A DNA stretch of 64,000 nt from Pseudoalteromonas rhizosphaerae (GCF_902498845.1 NZ_CABVLM010000013.1:62001-126000), one strand, 5' to 3'. Positions 33,583 to 43,733 are shown, counted from the stretch's first letter. The notes: generated from the sequence alone by a model not told the origin. Numbers and translations are program-made.

Positions 33583-34722
33583 CTAATCAACAAGTTCCCT
33601 ACCCCTTATATTAGGATGATTGCTGCTTTGTTTTCGGTATTCATTAGGAATTTCACCCACAATACTTTTAAACACCCGGTTAAAAGTCGCTAAAGAAGAA
33701 AAGCCGCTTTCAAGCGCGATGCTTAAAATGCTCCAACCTTTAGCATCCTCACTTGCCAATAAAACTTGCGCATATTTAACACGATATTGATTAATAAACA
33801 GATTAAAGTTGGCTACTTTGTAGTGATAGCGAATAGCTCGGCTGATTTTATATTCAGATACTTGTAATACTTGAGCAAAATCTGAAATTTTAAGATTTGT
33901 TTGCAAGAATAGCTGTTGCTTATTGATAAGTTGATCAATGCCATCGATTAATTCAGGGGCAACATCGATTTGTTCATGTTGATTGGTGTTTTCAGTTATC
34001 TCAATGTCATTAAAAATACTAACTGTATCGCCCTCATTTTTAATACCTTGGCTATTTTTATCTCTCGCTTGAAGAAACATTAATGTTTGCATCGCAAGCA
34101 CAATTAGTAGTGCAGATGAGGTAATAATAATGGGATTATATAGCTCAATTTCAGTCTTACTAAACATTAGCTTAGGTAATACACTTGCATTAAACACAGC
34201 TAAAAACCAAGCGCTGGCAAAGAGCACTGATTGCATTTTTTGTGACACTGTTTTTTCACTGTAGCCTCTTATTGCCTCCCAAAAAGAGAGCACAAGTATG
34301 CTTGATGAAAGCAATATGGTTACTTCATTCACCCCTTGCTTTAAGCGCCACATTATATCACTTGTAGGTAATGGCTGAGGATCAAAACTCACTAAGTAAT
34401 GCCATGTTTGGTTAAACATTATCAAGCCTGCAATAGTTGCAGCAAAAACGATATGCCTGCGAGAAATTGGCTTGTTTTCACGAAATAACGCTCTAGCAAT
34501 CAACCATGAAACATTACATGTAGCGCAAGTAAATAGCCCTATTAGGTATTGATACCCTCCGACACTTGACGCACTGAGTTTTTGCGCCCCAACCATACAG
34601 AGCGAGCCACAAAATAGTGCAAACAAATAGTGAACCAGTTGCTTATCTTTTTTCAGTGCATTAAATAACATCAACCCCATGCACACAAAGACGAGAAGGT
34701 AATAAGGAGAATTATTTTGCAT
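33583..34722 (-). CDS. Membrane-anchored AraC-family regulator
   Basis: A protein of 379 residues. Seven hydrophobic segments over residues 5-215, then a linker of about 50 residues and a C-terminal AraC double HTH (about 265-365) with FAQVLQVSEYKISRAIRY and the hallmark LSIALESGFSSLATFNRVFKSIVGEIPNEYRK. Such 7TM-AraC proteins probably sense an envelope or small-molecule signal and bind DNA directly. Divergent from the DUF2306 gene at 34928 across a ~205-base gap, so that gene is the natural candidate target. Confidence 0.88.
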   Translation of the reverse strand: MQNNSPYYLLVFVCMGLMLFNALKKDKQLVHYLFALFCGSLCMVGAQKLSASSVGGYQYLIGLFTCATCNVSWLIARALFRENKPISRRHIVFAATIAGLIMFNQTWHYLVSFDPQPLPTSDIMWRLKQGVNEVTILLSSSILVLSFWEAIRGYSEKTVSQKMQSVLFASAWFLAVFNASVLPKLMFSKTEIELYNPIIITSSALLIVLAMQTLMFLQARDKNSQGIKNEGDTVSIFNDIEITENTNQHEQIDVAPELIDGIDQLINKQQLFLQTNLKISDFAQVLQVSEYKISRAIRYHYKVANFNLFINQYRVKYAQVLLASEDAKGWSILSIALESGFSSLATFNRVFKSIVGEIPNEYRKQSSNHPNIRGRELVD

Positions 34723-34927
34723 AACAGGTCGCTCTTAAAATGACGTTGTATAAACAACGTTGCTTTAACTTGTATAATACAAAGTAACTCTAGCTATGGC
34801 AAAAAGACTTTGTTAGTGAATGTGTCAGTAACTAACCGTAAAAATTATCCATATATCGTTGCTCAAGTTTCGAATTTGAGAAGTATTCGCCCTGAAAGTC
34901 TTTATATTTGGCTATTGAAACGATTTA

Positions 34928-35749
34928 ATGGAAAAGTACATGTTAATGCAAAAAATGAAAACAACCCCAAATAGGCTGCTCGAAAACAGTAAAAAAATAT
35001 GGTTTATTTGCTTACTAATGGCACAAGGTTGCTTTGTAATTTACCTTATTTTGGGGTATGCCCTGACTAGCGTTACTACAGGTTTATCTGGCTGGGTCCG
35101 CCTTAACAATACCGCCTATGTTGCGAGCGACCCCATCGGTAATTTAATCTATGCCACGCATGTGCTACTTGCCGTAGTAATGATAATCGGCGGGAGTTTG
35201 CAATTAATCCCCGCAATAAGAGCAAAATATACTAAGTTTCATCGCTATAACGGGCGCGTATTCTTACTGTTAGCTTGTACCATTTCAATCGCAGGAATGT
35301 ACCTTATGATTGTTAGAGGCACAGTAGGCAACCTGCTAATGCATAGCCTGACAATGTTTGGTGGTGGTATGGTTATTTTATCGAGCATATTTGCAGTGCT
35401 GGCTGCTAGAGGGCGTAATATAAATTCACATCAAATATGGGCAATTCGTTTATACCTTGCAGCAAACGGCGTGCTATTTTTTAGGTTAATGATTTTTGCC
35501 TGGTTTTTAACGTTTGGCTCACTCGGGATTGATACTACAACGTTCACAGGCCCAACCGTGTTAGCTGTTAGCGTATGTTCTTATGTGATGCCATTGCTCA
35601 TTGCTGAACTGGTTAGGTATGCGGGGAAAACATCTAATAAAATGATAACAATCGCCACCGCAGCTTTAATGATGTTGATATCCATTGTATTTTTAGTGGG
35701 CTTATTTGGTGTAGTGTTAGCAAATTGGTACCCAGCGATAGTTGGCTAA
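34928..35749 (+). CDS. DUF2306 multi-pass membrane protein
   Basis: A protein of 273 residues with about seven helices. The DUF2306 features are ATHVLLAVVMIIGGSLQLIP, FHRYNGRVFLL and INSHQIWAIRLYLAANGVLFFRL, with His residues that could bind haem or metal. The function is unknown. Possible later starts exist at Met codons 34943 and 34955. It is read away from the AraC regulator at 34722, which suggests regulation by it. Confidence 0.8.
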   Translation: MEKYMLMQKMKTTPNRLLENSKKIWFICLLMAQGCFVIYLILGYALTSVTTGLSGWVRLNNTAYVASDPIGNLIYATHVLLAVVMIIGGSLQLIPAIRAKYTKFHRYNGRVFLLLACTISIAGMYLMIVRGTVGNLLMHSLTMFGGGMVILSSIFAVLAARGRNINSHQIWAIRLYLAANGVLFFRLMIFAWFLTFGSLGIDTTTFTGPTVLAVSVCSYVMPLLIAELVRYAGKTSNKMITIATAALMMLISIVFLVGLFGVVLANWYPAIVG

Positions 35750-35798
35750 TAGCCACATAATTATTAACAAAATAGAAGGCCTAACCCAGCAATCTATT

Positions 35799-36830
35799 TC
35801 AGGGAGATGTGGGCTCTTTTACGGTAGTTGCTAAATCGATATTTGGGTCAGTAATACGCGCAAAAATAAGCCCGAGCTTATCAAGTGGAAATCGGTTGCT
35901 GAGTTGTTGATAAGAACCTGGGATCAACTGCTGATCTTTTTGCTGTGCAACCACAAATGAGAATACATAATAACCTTCAAGGCCCATTCTTAAATCACTC
36001 ATAATGACTTGCTCATCTTGTTGATACACCCCATAAAGGCCTTTAGTAAATGCTTGCAGTAGCTTGATCTGCCTTGCATCATCAAGCTTTGCTAGTAGCG
36101 TATTTTCGCTAGGGTAAAATTGCACATCAACGTTGTCTGCGTCATCAAACACAGAGGCATAAATCTCATAATGCCCAAACTCGGTAACGGCCACAGCCCG
36201 CCACAACAAGGTATTAAATGGCGTTGGTGTACTTTCAAAGTGCTTAAATATGATATTTTGGGTATTTAGTGCCTGATGAATTTTATCTTCGATATGCCAT
36301 TTAGCCGCCAACCCCCAAGCTAAATAAAGCGAACTGACGATTAACGCAGCAGTATTTATACGCTGTGCGTAAGGCCGCATCCGCGCCAAGCAAAGCGCTA
36401 TACAAGAGAGTAACAATGGCAAAGTATACGCAGGATCAATAATAAATATGCTCGATATACCAAAGGGGTAAGTCGTCAGTGGCCACAGCAATTGTGTTCC
36501 ATAAACGGTAAAACTATCAAGCAATGAGTGAGTACTTAAAATTAAAAATAGAGCGACAGACCAGCGCCTCAGCGTTACACCTTTGGCCCAGTTCATTTTA
36601 AGTAAAAGCCATGCAAACAAGGGGCTTACTAACAGCTGTATAAGCAAAGAATGACTAAAACTGCGGTGATAGACAAAGTTTTCGACATTACCACCAAAAT
36701 TAATGAGCACATCTAAATCAGGTAACGTGCCAAACGCCGCCCCAACTAATAACGACTTACGGCCCAGCTTATTACCTAATACTGTATAAGCAACTGCACT
36801 ACCAAGCACAACCTGTGTGAGTGAATCCAA
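35799..36830 (-). CDS. Membrane-bound metal-dependent hydrolase, DUF457/YdjM-like
   Basis: A protein of 343 residues from a TTG with AGAGG 6 bases upstream. It starts MDSLTQVVLGSAVAYTVLG like the family. It carries LPDLDVLI (about 36-43), VYHRSFSHSLLIQ (about 53-65) and LSTHSLLDSFTVYG (about 98-111), the His/Asp metal-binding motifs, between four to five helices. The C-terminal ~150 residues are a soluble periplasmic part. The biochemical activity is not established for the family. Confidence 0.82.
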   Translation of the reverse strand: MDSLTQVVLGSAVAYTVLGNKLGRKSLLVGAAFGTLPDLDVLINFGGNVENFVYHRSFSHSLLIQLLVSPLFAWLLLKMNWAKGVTLRRWSVALFLILSTHSLLDSFTVYGTQLLWPLTTYPFGISSIFIIDPAYTLPLLLSCIALCLARMRPYAQRINTAALIVSSLYLAWGLAAKWHIEDKIHQALNTQNIIFKHFESTPTPFNTLLWRAVAVTEFGHYEIYASVFDDADNVDVQFYPSENTLLAKLDDARQIKLLQAFTKGLYGVYQQDEQVIMSDLRMGLEGYYVFSFVVAQQKDQQLIPGSYQQLSNRFPLDKLGLIFARITDPNIDLATTVKEPTSP

Positions 36831-37137
36831 TGAAAGCCTCTTTTCAAAATCAATTAAAGCATAGACTTATATTGTACTGTTGTAGGTCTTGTGTCGATCT
36901 CAATGAGTGATTAGTTTTCTGGAGAAGCTATAAGTTATGTGGATCCGCAAAAGAAAAATCCACCCCAGCTTATCAGCTAGATTTTTAAAACCGCCAATCC
37001 AATTACGATTGTATTTTAGTAAAGAGTCAAGCCTGACGTCATGAATTCGAAGATTGTCTATAATCCTATTTCTATAAAAATCAATAAAATAGGTAAAGCG
37101 ACTGCGCTATACCTATTTATTTAAAAACAAGTATGAC
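36831..37137. other. Intergenic region with short diverged repeat
   Basis: No gene. The segment 36986-37030, with the pieces CCAATTACGATTGTATTTT and AGTAAAGAGTCAAGCC, is similar to 40922-40965 (GATTACAATTGTATTT, AGTAAAGAGTCAGCC). It may be an old dispersed element or the remains of one. Confidence 0.4.
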
Positions 37138-38502
37138 TTAGCTGCAACTTTTAACAAATGTCCATGAACTATCACTACCAGGCAGGCTATTTGTATACCA
37201 GTTCGCCTTATAAACATTGCCCTGATACTGAATTTGGTCGCCAGCTTCGTTATGTGTGTAAGGGCCTGCAGGATAATGCTTTCTAACCCAATTTGGATAC
37301 GTTTTTACCTCAGTACAACTTGTTCCTGTTGTAACAGCACAACCCGAGGAATCGACATCAGTACCTTCTGGTGTATTGGGGCATTGATCTTGTACGTCAA
37401 TTGCGCCATCGCCATCTGAGTCTGTAGCCGCACACCCAATAGAATCTACGGGTGTATTCGGCAGTGTGTTAGGGCATTGATCTTGTGAATCAATTACACC
37501 ATCTTCATCTGAGTCAAGCGGTGCATTATTCATATCCCAATTTAGTAGAATATCTTTTATCTTCTGCTCCGATGCACTTAGTGAATCCCAGCTACCACCA
37601 GGAAGAAAGGTTGATGCACCTTCATCTTTGTCATTTAAGGCCCAATTAGCGTGGCTAATAGTATTTGATTTAAGAAAAGCCATCCACGCGTCAGTTTCGT
37701 TGCTATTTACACCACCATTACCATCAGCATTGACTGCGCCCCATTCAGTTGCAAATAAAGCAATCCCATTATTTAAAGCCGTCTGCGCCTTATTTCTAAG
37801 TGACTCACCATGCGTACCTGCATAAAAATGTAAGGTATAAGCAATATTGTAGCGATCTATCGGGTCTTGTGAGGCAATATCAACATCTTGTGACCAAGTA
37901 GGCGTACCAACAATAATTAAATTATCAGGATCTATAGCTCTGATCTTATCAATAACGGTGTTGGCGTAAGGTTTTATATCGTTAGCCCACGATATCTGTA
38001 GTGGCTCGTTATAAATTTCATAAATAACGTTGTCGTAGTCGCCATATTTAGTGGCTGCTCGTTCAAAAAACCGGATCGCCATATCAGTGTCGGTATGCGC
38101 TTCGTGACTATGAAAATCAATAATGACATACATATCTTCTGCGATTGCTGCATCAACAACTGTATCAAGACGAGTAATATTACCGTCCCAATCGTCATTC
38201 AAACTGCCTGAGGTATTTTGTCCGTGACCGATCGCAGCACGAATGATATTAGCGCCAAATTCCTGTTTCGCATTGGCAACCGTTTGCGCGGTATAAAACT
38301 TTTCGCCGCCCCAACCTGTATTACTCCAAAATAAGCTTGAACCAGCAAAGCTCTTTGCCTCATCACCAGCTAATATTTGATTACCACTGACGGTTAACTT
38401 TTCAACCGCTGCATAACTTGTAGTGGAACAAGCGAGCAATAATGCCAGTGAAAGGCGCTTGGCTTTATATAGTGTTTTTTTAGGTGTACTTCCAATCGTC
38501 AT
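37138..38502 (-). CDS. celG: Secreted GH5 endoglucanase, Cel5G-like
   Basis: A protein of 454 residues. Signal peptide to about residue 31 (TTSYAA). GH5 domain about 33-325 with acid/base Glu166 in EIYNEP and nucleophile Glu253 in LFATEWG, plus DFHSH at 129-133. Then a Ser/Asp-rich linker about 328-392 with two thrombospondin type 3-like repeats (DSDEDGVIDSQDQCPN, DSDGDGAIDVQDQCPN), which bind calcium and hold Cys pairs. Finally a CBM5 chitin/cellulose-binding module about 396-454 with aromatic residues (WVRKHYPAGPYTHN, YQGNVYKANWYT). The order is that of cold-adapted Cel5G of Pseudoalteromonas haloplanktis, whose linker is longer. It cuts beta-1,4-glucan outside the cell. Confidence 0.93.
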   Translation of the reverse strand: MTIGSTPKKTLYKAKRLSLALLLACSTTSYAAVEKLTVSGNQILAGDEAKSFAGSSLFWSNTGWGGEKFYTAQTVANAKQEFGANIIRAAIGHGQNTSGSLNDDWDGNITRLDTVVDAAIAEDMYVIIDFHSHEAHTDTDMAIRFFERAATKYGDYDNVIYEIYNEPLQISWANDIKPYANTVIDKIRAIDPDNLIIVGTPTWSQDVDIASQDPIDRYNIAYTLHFYAGTHGESLRNKAQTALNNGIALFATEWGAVNADGNGGVNSNETDAWMAFLKSNTISHANWALNDKDEGASTFLPGGSWDSLSASEQKIKDILLNWDMNNAPLDSDEDGVIDSQDQCPNTLPNTPVDSIGCAATDSDGDGAIDVQDQCPNTPEGTDVDSSGCAVTTGTSCTEVKTYPNWVRKHYPAGPYTHNEAGDQIQYQGNVYKANWYTNSLPGSDSSWTFVKSCS

Positions 38503-38960
38503 AAAATCGTCCTTAAATTAGGTTACCCATCAGATGTAAACTGATATATCAATAATGTCATTAGCAAAAAACTAACAACACAAAGGTAGTACACTGAAAT
38601 TATAATACAATAATAAAGAATGATTTATTTTATAAAATAATACTAGCGTAAAAGTAACTAAAAATGACCACTCATAGGCTGTCATCTGCAGGGGGGATAC
38701 ATTCAATAAAAAGCGTGAACGATATACACTTTAGTTGTCGCTAAATACCTTAACCGAAAGCGCTCCATTAATGTTTTAAATATCAATGAGTTGCTCTGTT
38801 TACAACATACTTGCCAATTTTCTCTGTATTGCTGTTCAAGGTCAGCGCATTCATATCGTTAATTTGATACGCTTAACCTATAAAACAATAAATTTTATAT
38901 AGCTTGGTACGCACTCAAAAAATCACTGCCTACCCTTTATAAAAAACTAACTCGCTAATT
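38503..38960. other. Divergent intergenic region, celG / DUF885 gene
   Basis: About 460 bases, AT-rich, between divergent genes. It should hold both promoters. I see no convincing operator, gene or repeat. Confidence 0.5.
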
Positions 38961-40694
38961 ATGAGAAACAACATGTATAAAACAAATCTCTTGGCTCTTT
39001 CTTTAACTATGGTGTCATTGCCAAGTCTGGCTGATGACAATACCGATTTAAAAAATATTATTGACCAACACTGGCAACATGCAAAAAGCGAAAAAGTATT
39101 TTTTCGCACCGACCCCGATGGATGGAAACCCAATGGAAAGCTGGCTCGCTGGAGTGAGCAAGCCATAAGTAAGCGCCAAACTTATAACGACCAAGTGCTG
39201 CACAAATTAGCTGCCATTAACCCAAAATCACTCAGTAAAGAACAACTGATGAATTATCGGCTTTTTAAATACGAGCGCGAAACAGAGCAACAAAGTTACC
39301 AGTCACTTGATAAGTACTTTCCTATTAACTTTTTAAGCGGCTGGCATACATATTTTGCCGAGGCCCCTGCTAATATGGCGTTTTTAACTACCACCGATTA
39401 CGACAATTTTTTGGTTAGTTTGAGCGACTACCCACGCTTTAACCAAGAAAACATCAACCTCATGAAAGAAGGCATACAACAAGGCTACACACACTATTGC
39501 GAGAGCTTTAAAAATTATCATAAAAGCATCAGTAAACATATCGAAAAAGAGCCACAAAACATTGCCTTGTATGAACCGTTTACACGTATGCCCAACACCT
39601 TTAGCCAACAACAAAAAGCAGCCTATCAAGAAAAAGCGAAAGCCCTAATTAGCAATAAAGTGGTTCCTGCTTATCAGCATTTTTATGATTTTTTTGTTAA
39701 TGATTACATGCCAAATTGCAGAACAAATCCCGGTATTTCAAGCGTTAAAGACGGGCTTGAATACTACCAGTATGCAGTAAATTACTACACCACCACACAA
39801 GCTACACCAAAAGAAATTCATGAGCTTGGTCTACAAGAAGTGGCGCGTATTAAAGCTGAAATGCAGGCTATTATTGATTCACTAAACTTTAAGGGTTCGT
39901 ATGCTGATTTTCTGCAGTTTCTAGCAACTGCTCCACAGTTTTATGCAAAAGACAAACAAGATTTATTAGAAAAAGCCGCTTTCATTACACAAAAAATGTA
40001 TGGCAAGTTGCCGACCTATTTTGGTCATTTACCACGTAATACGTTTGCTATTAAAGACTCTGCCAGTCGCGGCGCTTTTTATATGCCACCAGCAGATAAC
40101 CGCTCTGCTGGCACTTACTTTTTAGCTTCAACCCCTTCGTTGCAACCTTTATATAATTTAGAAGCCTTGAGCCTACACGAAGCTATTCCAGGGCATCACT
40201 TACAAAATGCAATTGCAATGGAACTGGATGTGCCACCATTTCGGCGTACCTTAAGCCATTCAGCATTTGGTGAAGGTTGGGGTCTTTACGCAGAGCGTTT
40301 AGGTAAAGAAGCCGGCTTTTATCAAGATCCATACAGTGATTTTGGCAGATTAGGATATGAAATGTGGCGTGCAGTTAGGTTGGTTGTTGATACCGGCATT
40401 CATGCATTCGGCTGGAGTCGAGAGCGCGCAATTAACTACCTGAGCGAACATACTGCATTGCCACAAAGTGCCGTAGAAGATCAAATAGATCGTTATATCT
40501 CTTGGCCCGCACAAGCGCTTTCTTACAAAATGGGCGAGCTAAAAATACGTGAACTACGTGCAAAAGCTGAAAAAGAACTTGGCGCTGATTTTGACATTCG
40601 CAGCTTTCACGACACAGTTATAGGCCAAGGATCGCTGCCAATTGCAGTACTTGAAGAAGTAATAAATGACTGGATAACGCAACAGCAAAAATAA
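38961..40694 (+). CDS. Secreted DUF885 zinc metallopeptidase-like protein
   Basis: A protein of 577 residues. Signal peptide ending LPSLA (about residue 24). The Met at 38973 is an equally good start. DUF885 domain throughout, with the zinc motif HEAIPGHH near 406-413, and EGWGLYAERLG near 437-447 that supplies the third ligand (Glu). This is the pattern of a gluzincin. Family members are thought to be carboxypeptidase- or oligopeptidase-like, but few are characterised. Periplasmic or secreted. Monocistronic. Confidence 0.85.
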   Translation: MRNNMYKTNLLALSLTMVSLPSLADDNTDLKNIIDQHWQHAKSEKVFFRTDPDGWKPNGKLARWSEQAISKRQTYNDQVLHKLAAINPKSLSKEQLMNYRLFKYERETEQQSYQSLDKYFPINFLSGWHTYFAEAPANMAFLTTTDYDNFLVSLSDYPRFNQENINLMKEGIQQGYTHYCESFKNYHKSISKHIEKEPQNIALYEPFTRMPNTFSQQQKAAYQEKAKALISNKVVPAYQHFYDFFVNDYMPNCRTNPGISSVKDGLEYYQYAVNYYTTTQATPKEIHELGLQEVARIKAEMQAIIDSLNFKGSYADFLQFLATAPQFYAKDKQDLLEKAAFITQKMYGKLPTYFGHLPRNTFAIKDSASRGAFYMPPADNRSAGTYFLASTPSLQPLYNLEALSLHEAIPGHHLQNAIAMELDVPPFRRTLSHSAFGEGWGLYAERLGKEAGFYQDPYSDFGRLGYEMWRAVRLVVDTGIHAFGWSRERAINYLSEHTALPQSAVEDQIDRYISWPAQALSYKMGELKIRELRAKAEKELGADFDIRSFHDTVIGQGSLPIAVLEEVINDWITQQQK

Positions 40695-40718
40695 CACCCA
40701 TTACATTAAATTAATAAG

Positions 40719-40757
40719 CTATTGCTGAGCTGATATTAGTTAAACAATAGCTTATTA
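40719..40757 (+). terminator. Hairpin after the DUF885 gene
   Basis: AATAAGCTATTG pairs with CAATAGCTTATT over 12 bp with a ~16-base loop, 25 bases past the stop. Likely terminator. Confidence 0.6.
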
Positions 40758-41080
40758 TAATCTGCAAGTGTGCTTGCTAGCTCCCCCATGCACAGTTCTA
40801 ATTTATGCATCCATATAGTTGTATATGGGTTTAGTAAGTTATTGCTTTTATAAAGTTAATCAAAAACATAACACGGCCTGTATGTATGGTGTCTATTTAT
40901 GGCATTACGGTTTAAAATCATCCACCCGATTACAATTGTATTTGCTTAATTCAGTAAAGAGTCAGCCCAATTTTGCTATCACTGTTGCTGCATTTTAGGT
41001 GCTGCATGAGTCATGAAACGCCTTGCTTAACCTTCCTATTAAATGCCATCTTTAATTGCAACCAAGGCCTCCGACGCATT

Positions 41081-41461
41081 ATGACAACGATTTTTTTAAG
41101 TAAATCACAACAAGTCGCTCTGCAACAAGCACTTATCAGTAGTAAGCTGCTAAATAGTGATACTGCAAATAGTGATAACCCACCATCTCTTGAGCAACAA
41201 GCGTATAGTCATATCGCCGTCACGCTTTACCGCTTTAATTTACAAAAAATAAAATGGCCCTCTTTTTTAAAAACAGCAATAACCACGGCAACCGACAAAT
41301 GCCCATGGTTAGTCAACGAACTTGTCAGATGCCAACAAGACTTCCAAGCCCAACCTAATGACGCTGTAATGAGTGAACAAAGTGCATTTATTAATGGTAT
41401 TTTTAGCGAAGAACTCGCTTATATTGACGACCTAATAGGTACGGAGGTGCAGGCTGAATAA
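41081..41461 (+). CDS. Hypothetical protein, about 126 aa
   Basis: The open frame begins at 40973, but the first 36 codons (Cys/Leu-rich) do not look like protein. I prefer the Met at 41081 (MTTIFLSKSQQVALQQALI). A soluble, helical protein with an acidic end. No family recognised. It precedes the 539-aa gene by ~130 bases and may or may not be in the same unit. Confidence 0.45.
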   Translation: MTTIFLSKSQQVALQQALISSKLLNSDTANSDNPPSLEQQAYSHIAVTLYRFNLQKIKWPSFLKTAITTATDKCPWLVNELVRCQQDFQAQPNDAVMSEQSAFINGIFSEELAYIDDLIGTEVQAE

Positions 41462-41588
41462 AGTTTCTATATCAATACAGAAAAATACATATTTTAATTT
41501 CTATATTGCCACCTATTACCAAAATAACTAACAATTACTTTTACTCCCGAGATAAGTTATGATTATTTAATATCTAAACTATTTTTCT

Positions 41589-43208
41589 GTGAAATTAAAA
41601 ACAGCCTTTTTATTTTTATTAATGAGTATCTATATGTCATTTTTTAAAACGTTTATTCCTGACTTGGATGAACTGGATTTAAATACACAAAAATTAAACA
41701 AGTCATTAAAAGATAAGATAAACCGTCAATGGAAAGACGTCTTTGATCAAACAACGCTTTTACAACTTTATTCATCACTAATTAAAGAATTAAGATTATT
41801 TCGTGAAGGTCAAAGCCAACCTGCGAAATTATATTATTTTTTACAGCTATTTAGTTCATCAGATTATAAAGTTATTTTTGACAAAAAATCTCATCATGCT
41901 TTACTTACGCACACAGAGTTATTAGAGAGTGAAATAGAGCAGCTGTTACTTGAGACCAACACTCAACTGATCCAAAACCCAACACCTGCAGAGGACGGTG
42001 ATTTAAGGAAGATGGTGAGTGATTTAATTTCTTTATATTTTTGTCATCCTTCTTATCACAGTGAAGGATATGACGACTTAAAGCGTATTGGTGGCAACTT
42101 AGCATTTAAGTTTTTACGCACTTATCCTTACCAAGATACCAGTAACCTTCTAATCAGTTTATTACCATCAGCTTCAGACCCATTAGAGCAATATACACAA
42201 TTAATTAATGACATTGTATGTAGCGAACAAAACGATGAAAATCGTGATTTACTACTCTATATTTTAGTTAGCGAAATGATTGGTTTTTATACCGAAAAAA
42301 GCGACTTGTTATACAAAAAATCAAAAGAGGTCTTAAAGATACTTTCAACTCATATTCCACATTGGAGTGAGGAGCAGCTTGATTACTTTATAACTCAAGG
42401 CATATTAAATGGCTATGGTATTTATCCAACTCCAAAAACTAAGATTGCCGAAATAAAGGGTTATATAAAAAAATTAAATGAAGGTAACTACAATGCTCAG
42501 GTTATCAAAAAACGAGTTAAAGAATATAACCAAGAAATAGCAAATATTGAAAATGACCCTATTGCCTTTATAAATGCGGGCTATAACAAGGCTGCTAAAA
42601 TTTTAATGGTAAAAAATAATACCATTACATTTTTAGAGAATCTTTCAAAACTTACTCCAGACAGTAAAACAAAAGTACATCTTGATCAACTTATCGCACA
42701 GACTTTAGCCCTTAAACCCCCCCCCAAAGTATTTCCTATTAATAAAACGCCTAAGATCAAATTCAGCGACCTGCATTTTAAGTTACTTGTTATCGAAGAG
42801 CTGATGTATAACAAAAATTTATTAACCCCTAAGTTTGACCTTACCCAGTTTATAGCCCAATACCACCTGCGAGAAATTGATAAAGAGCAAGAAGGGTATG
42901 AAGTTATACCAGAGGCACTGGCTTATTTTAAAGGGCTTGATATCTCTGAGGAATTGTTAGCGAAAGTCACTTCGTTGACACAAGATTGCGGTGTCGATGG
43001 CGGCGCAGATGTTTATGCTCAGATATGGCCATTTTGGGATCCAGGCTGTGGAGATGAGGTGTTAAAGGTAAGCAATAAAGCAGCAAAAGACTTGCCACTG
43101 CTGCCTAACTTACAACAAGTCATCGGTTTAGAGCACAGTAATCCATCAAAAAAATTAATTAGCAGTTTTAAAGAACGCCAGATCCAATTAACTGAACAGG
43201 ATGTTTAA
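41589..43208 (+). CDS. Large hypothetical protein with C-terminal DUF6892-like region
   Basis: A protein of 539 residues. Begins with a hydrophobic stretch (FLFLLMSIYMSFFKTF) that could be a signal or anchor. Or the true start may be the Met at 41637, leaving a cytosolic protein. Mostly helical to about residue 440. The end (DVYAQIWPFWDPGCGDEVLKVSNKAAKDLPLLPNL...) resembles the DUF6892 pattern, a leucine-repeat-like tail seen in proteins of toxin/immunity neighbourhoods. I am not certain of that name. A truncated gene of unknown type follows at 43310. Confidence 0.6.
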   Translation: MKLKTAFLFLLMSIYMSFFKTFIPDLDELDLNTQKLNKSLKDKINRQWKDVFDQTTLLQLYSSLIKELRLFREGQSQPAKLYYFLQLFSSSDYKVIFDKKSHHALLTHTELLESEIEQLLLETNTQLIQNPTPAEDGDLRKMVSDLISLYFCHPSYHSEGYDDLKRIGGNLAFKFLRTYPYQDTSNLLISLLPSASDPLEQYTQLINDIVCSEQNDENRDLLLYILVSEMIGFYTEKSDLLYKKSKEVLKILSTHIPHWSEEQLDYFITQGILNGYGIYPTPKTKIAEIKGYIKKLNEGNYNAQVIKKRVKEYNQEIANIENDPIAFINAGYNKAAKILMVKNNTITFLENLSKLTPDSKTKVHLDQLIAQTLALKPPPKVFPINKTPKIKFSDLHFKLLVIEELMYNKNLLTPKFDLTQFIAQYHLREIDKEQEGYEVIPEALAYFKGLDISEELLAKVTSLTQDCGVDGGADVYAQIWPFWDPGCGDEVLKVSNKAAKDLPLLPNLQQVIGLEHSNPSKKLISSFKERQIQLTEQDV

Positions 43209-43267
43209 CTATTAATAATGCTATTGATCACAGTAAATCGATAATTATATTTTTAGACATCAAATAC

Positions 43268-43297
43268 AAAAGGCTTAGAAGTCATTCTAAGCCTTTT
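43268..43297. terminator. Terminator, AAGGCTTAGAA type, copy 2
   Basis: AAAAGGCTTAGAA pairs perfectly with TTCTAAGCCTTTT around a 4-base loop. One loop base differs from 22837-22862. It ends the unit of the 539-aa gene. Confidence 0.8.
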
Positions 43298-43309
43298 AAT
43301 TATAGATTT

Positions 43310-43733
43310 ATTTTACCTAACCCCAGATTTACCACCGGAACATCCTGATGACTACAAAACCCTAGACGGTAATGATAACTGTATTCGTGATGATTATGAG
43401 CGCTATGTATATGAAAAATTTGATTCACCTCAGCTCATCACCTTTAGTTTAGGCGCAGCTTCAACATTACAACTCGTTATTGATATTGAACAAGGGCGTA
43501 TACCAAGCTTAGATATTGAGACCGGTAAGCAAATTATTTTAGATATGATTAACATCAGTTACTGTGTTCGATATTTACAAAATTCACACCTAATTTTAGA
43601 GAACCTTAAATTTTATACAATAGAAAAAGCTTACGCAAACCGAAAAAGCCAAAATAAAATTAGTGACTATATTGCTTGGGATGACGGTTTTCATCGCAGT
43701 GCTGATAGAGACTGTAACATCTTTAAGGAGTAA
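43310..43733 (+). pseudogene. 5'-truncated hypothetical gene
   Basis: A continuous frame without a start codon runs from about 43310 (DLPPEHPDDYKTLDG...) to the stop at 43731-43733 (...RSADRDCNIFKE). The first Met is at 43545. Codon use looks genuine over the whole 140 codons, so this is the 3' part of a gene whose beginning was lost just after the hairpin at 43297. Family not recognised. It contains FSLGAASTLQLVIDIEQG and a Cys near the end. Confidence 0.55.
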
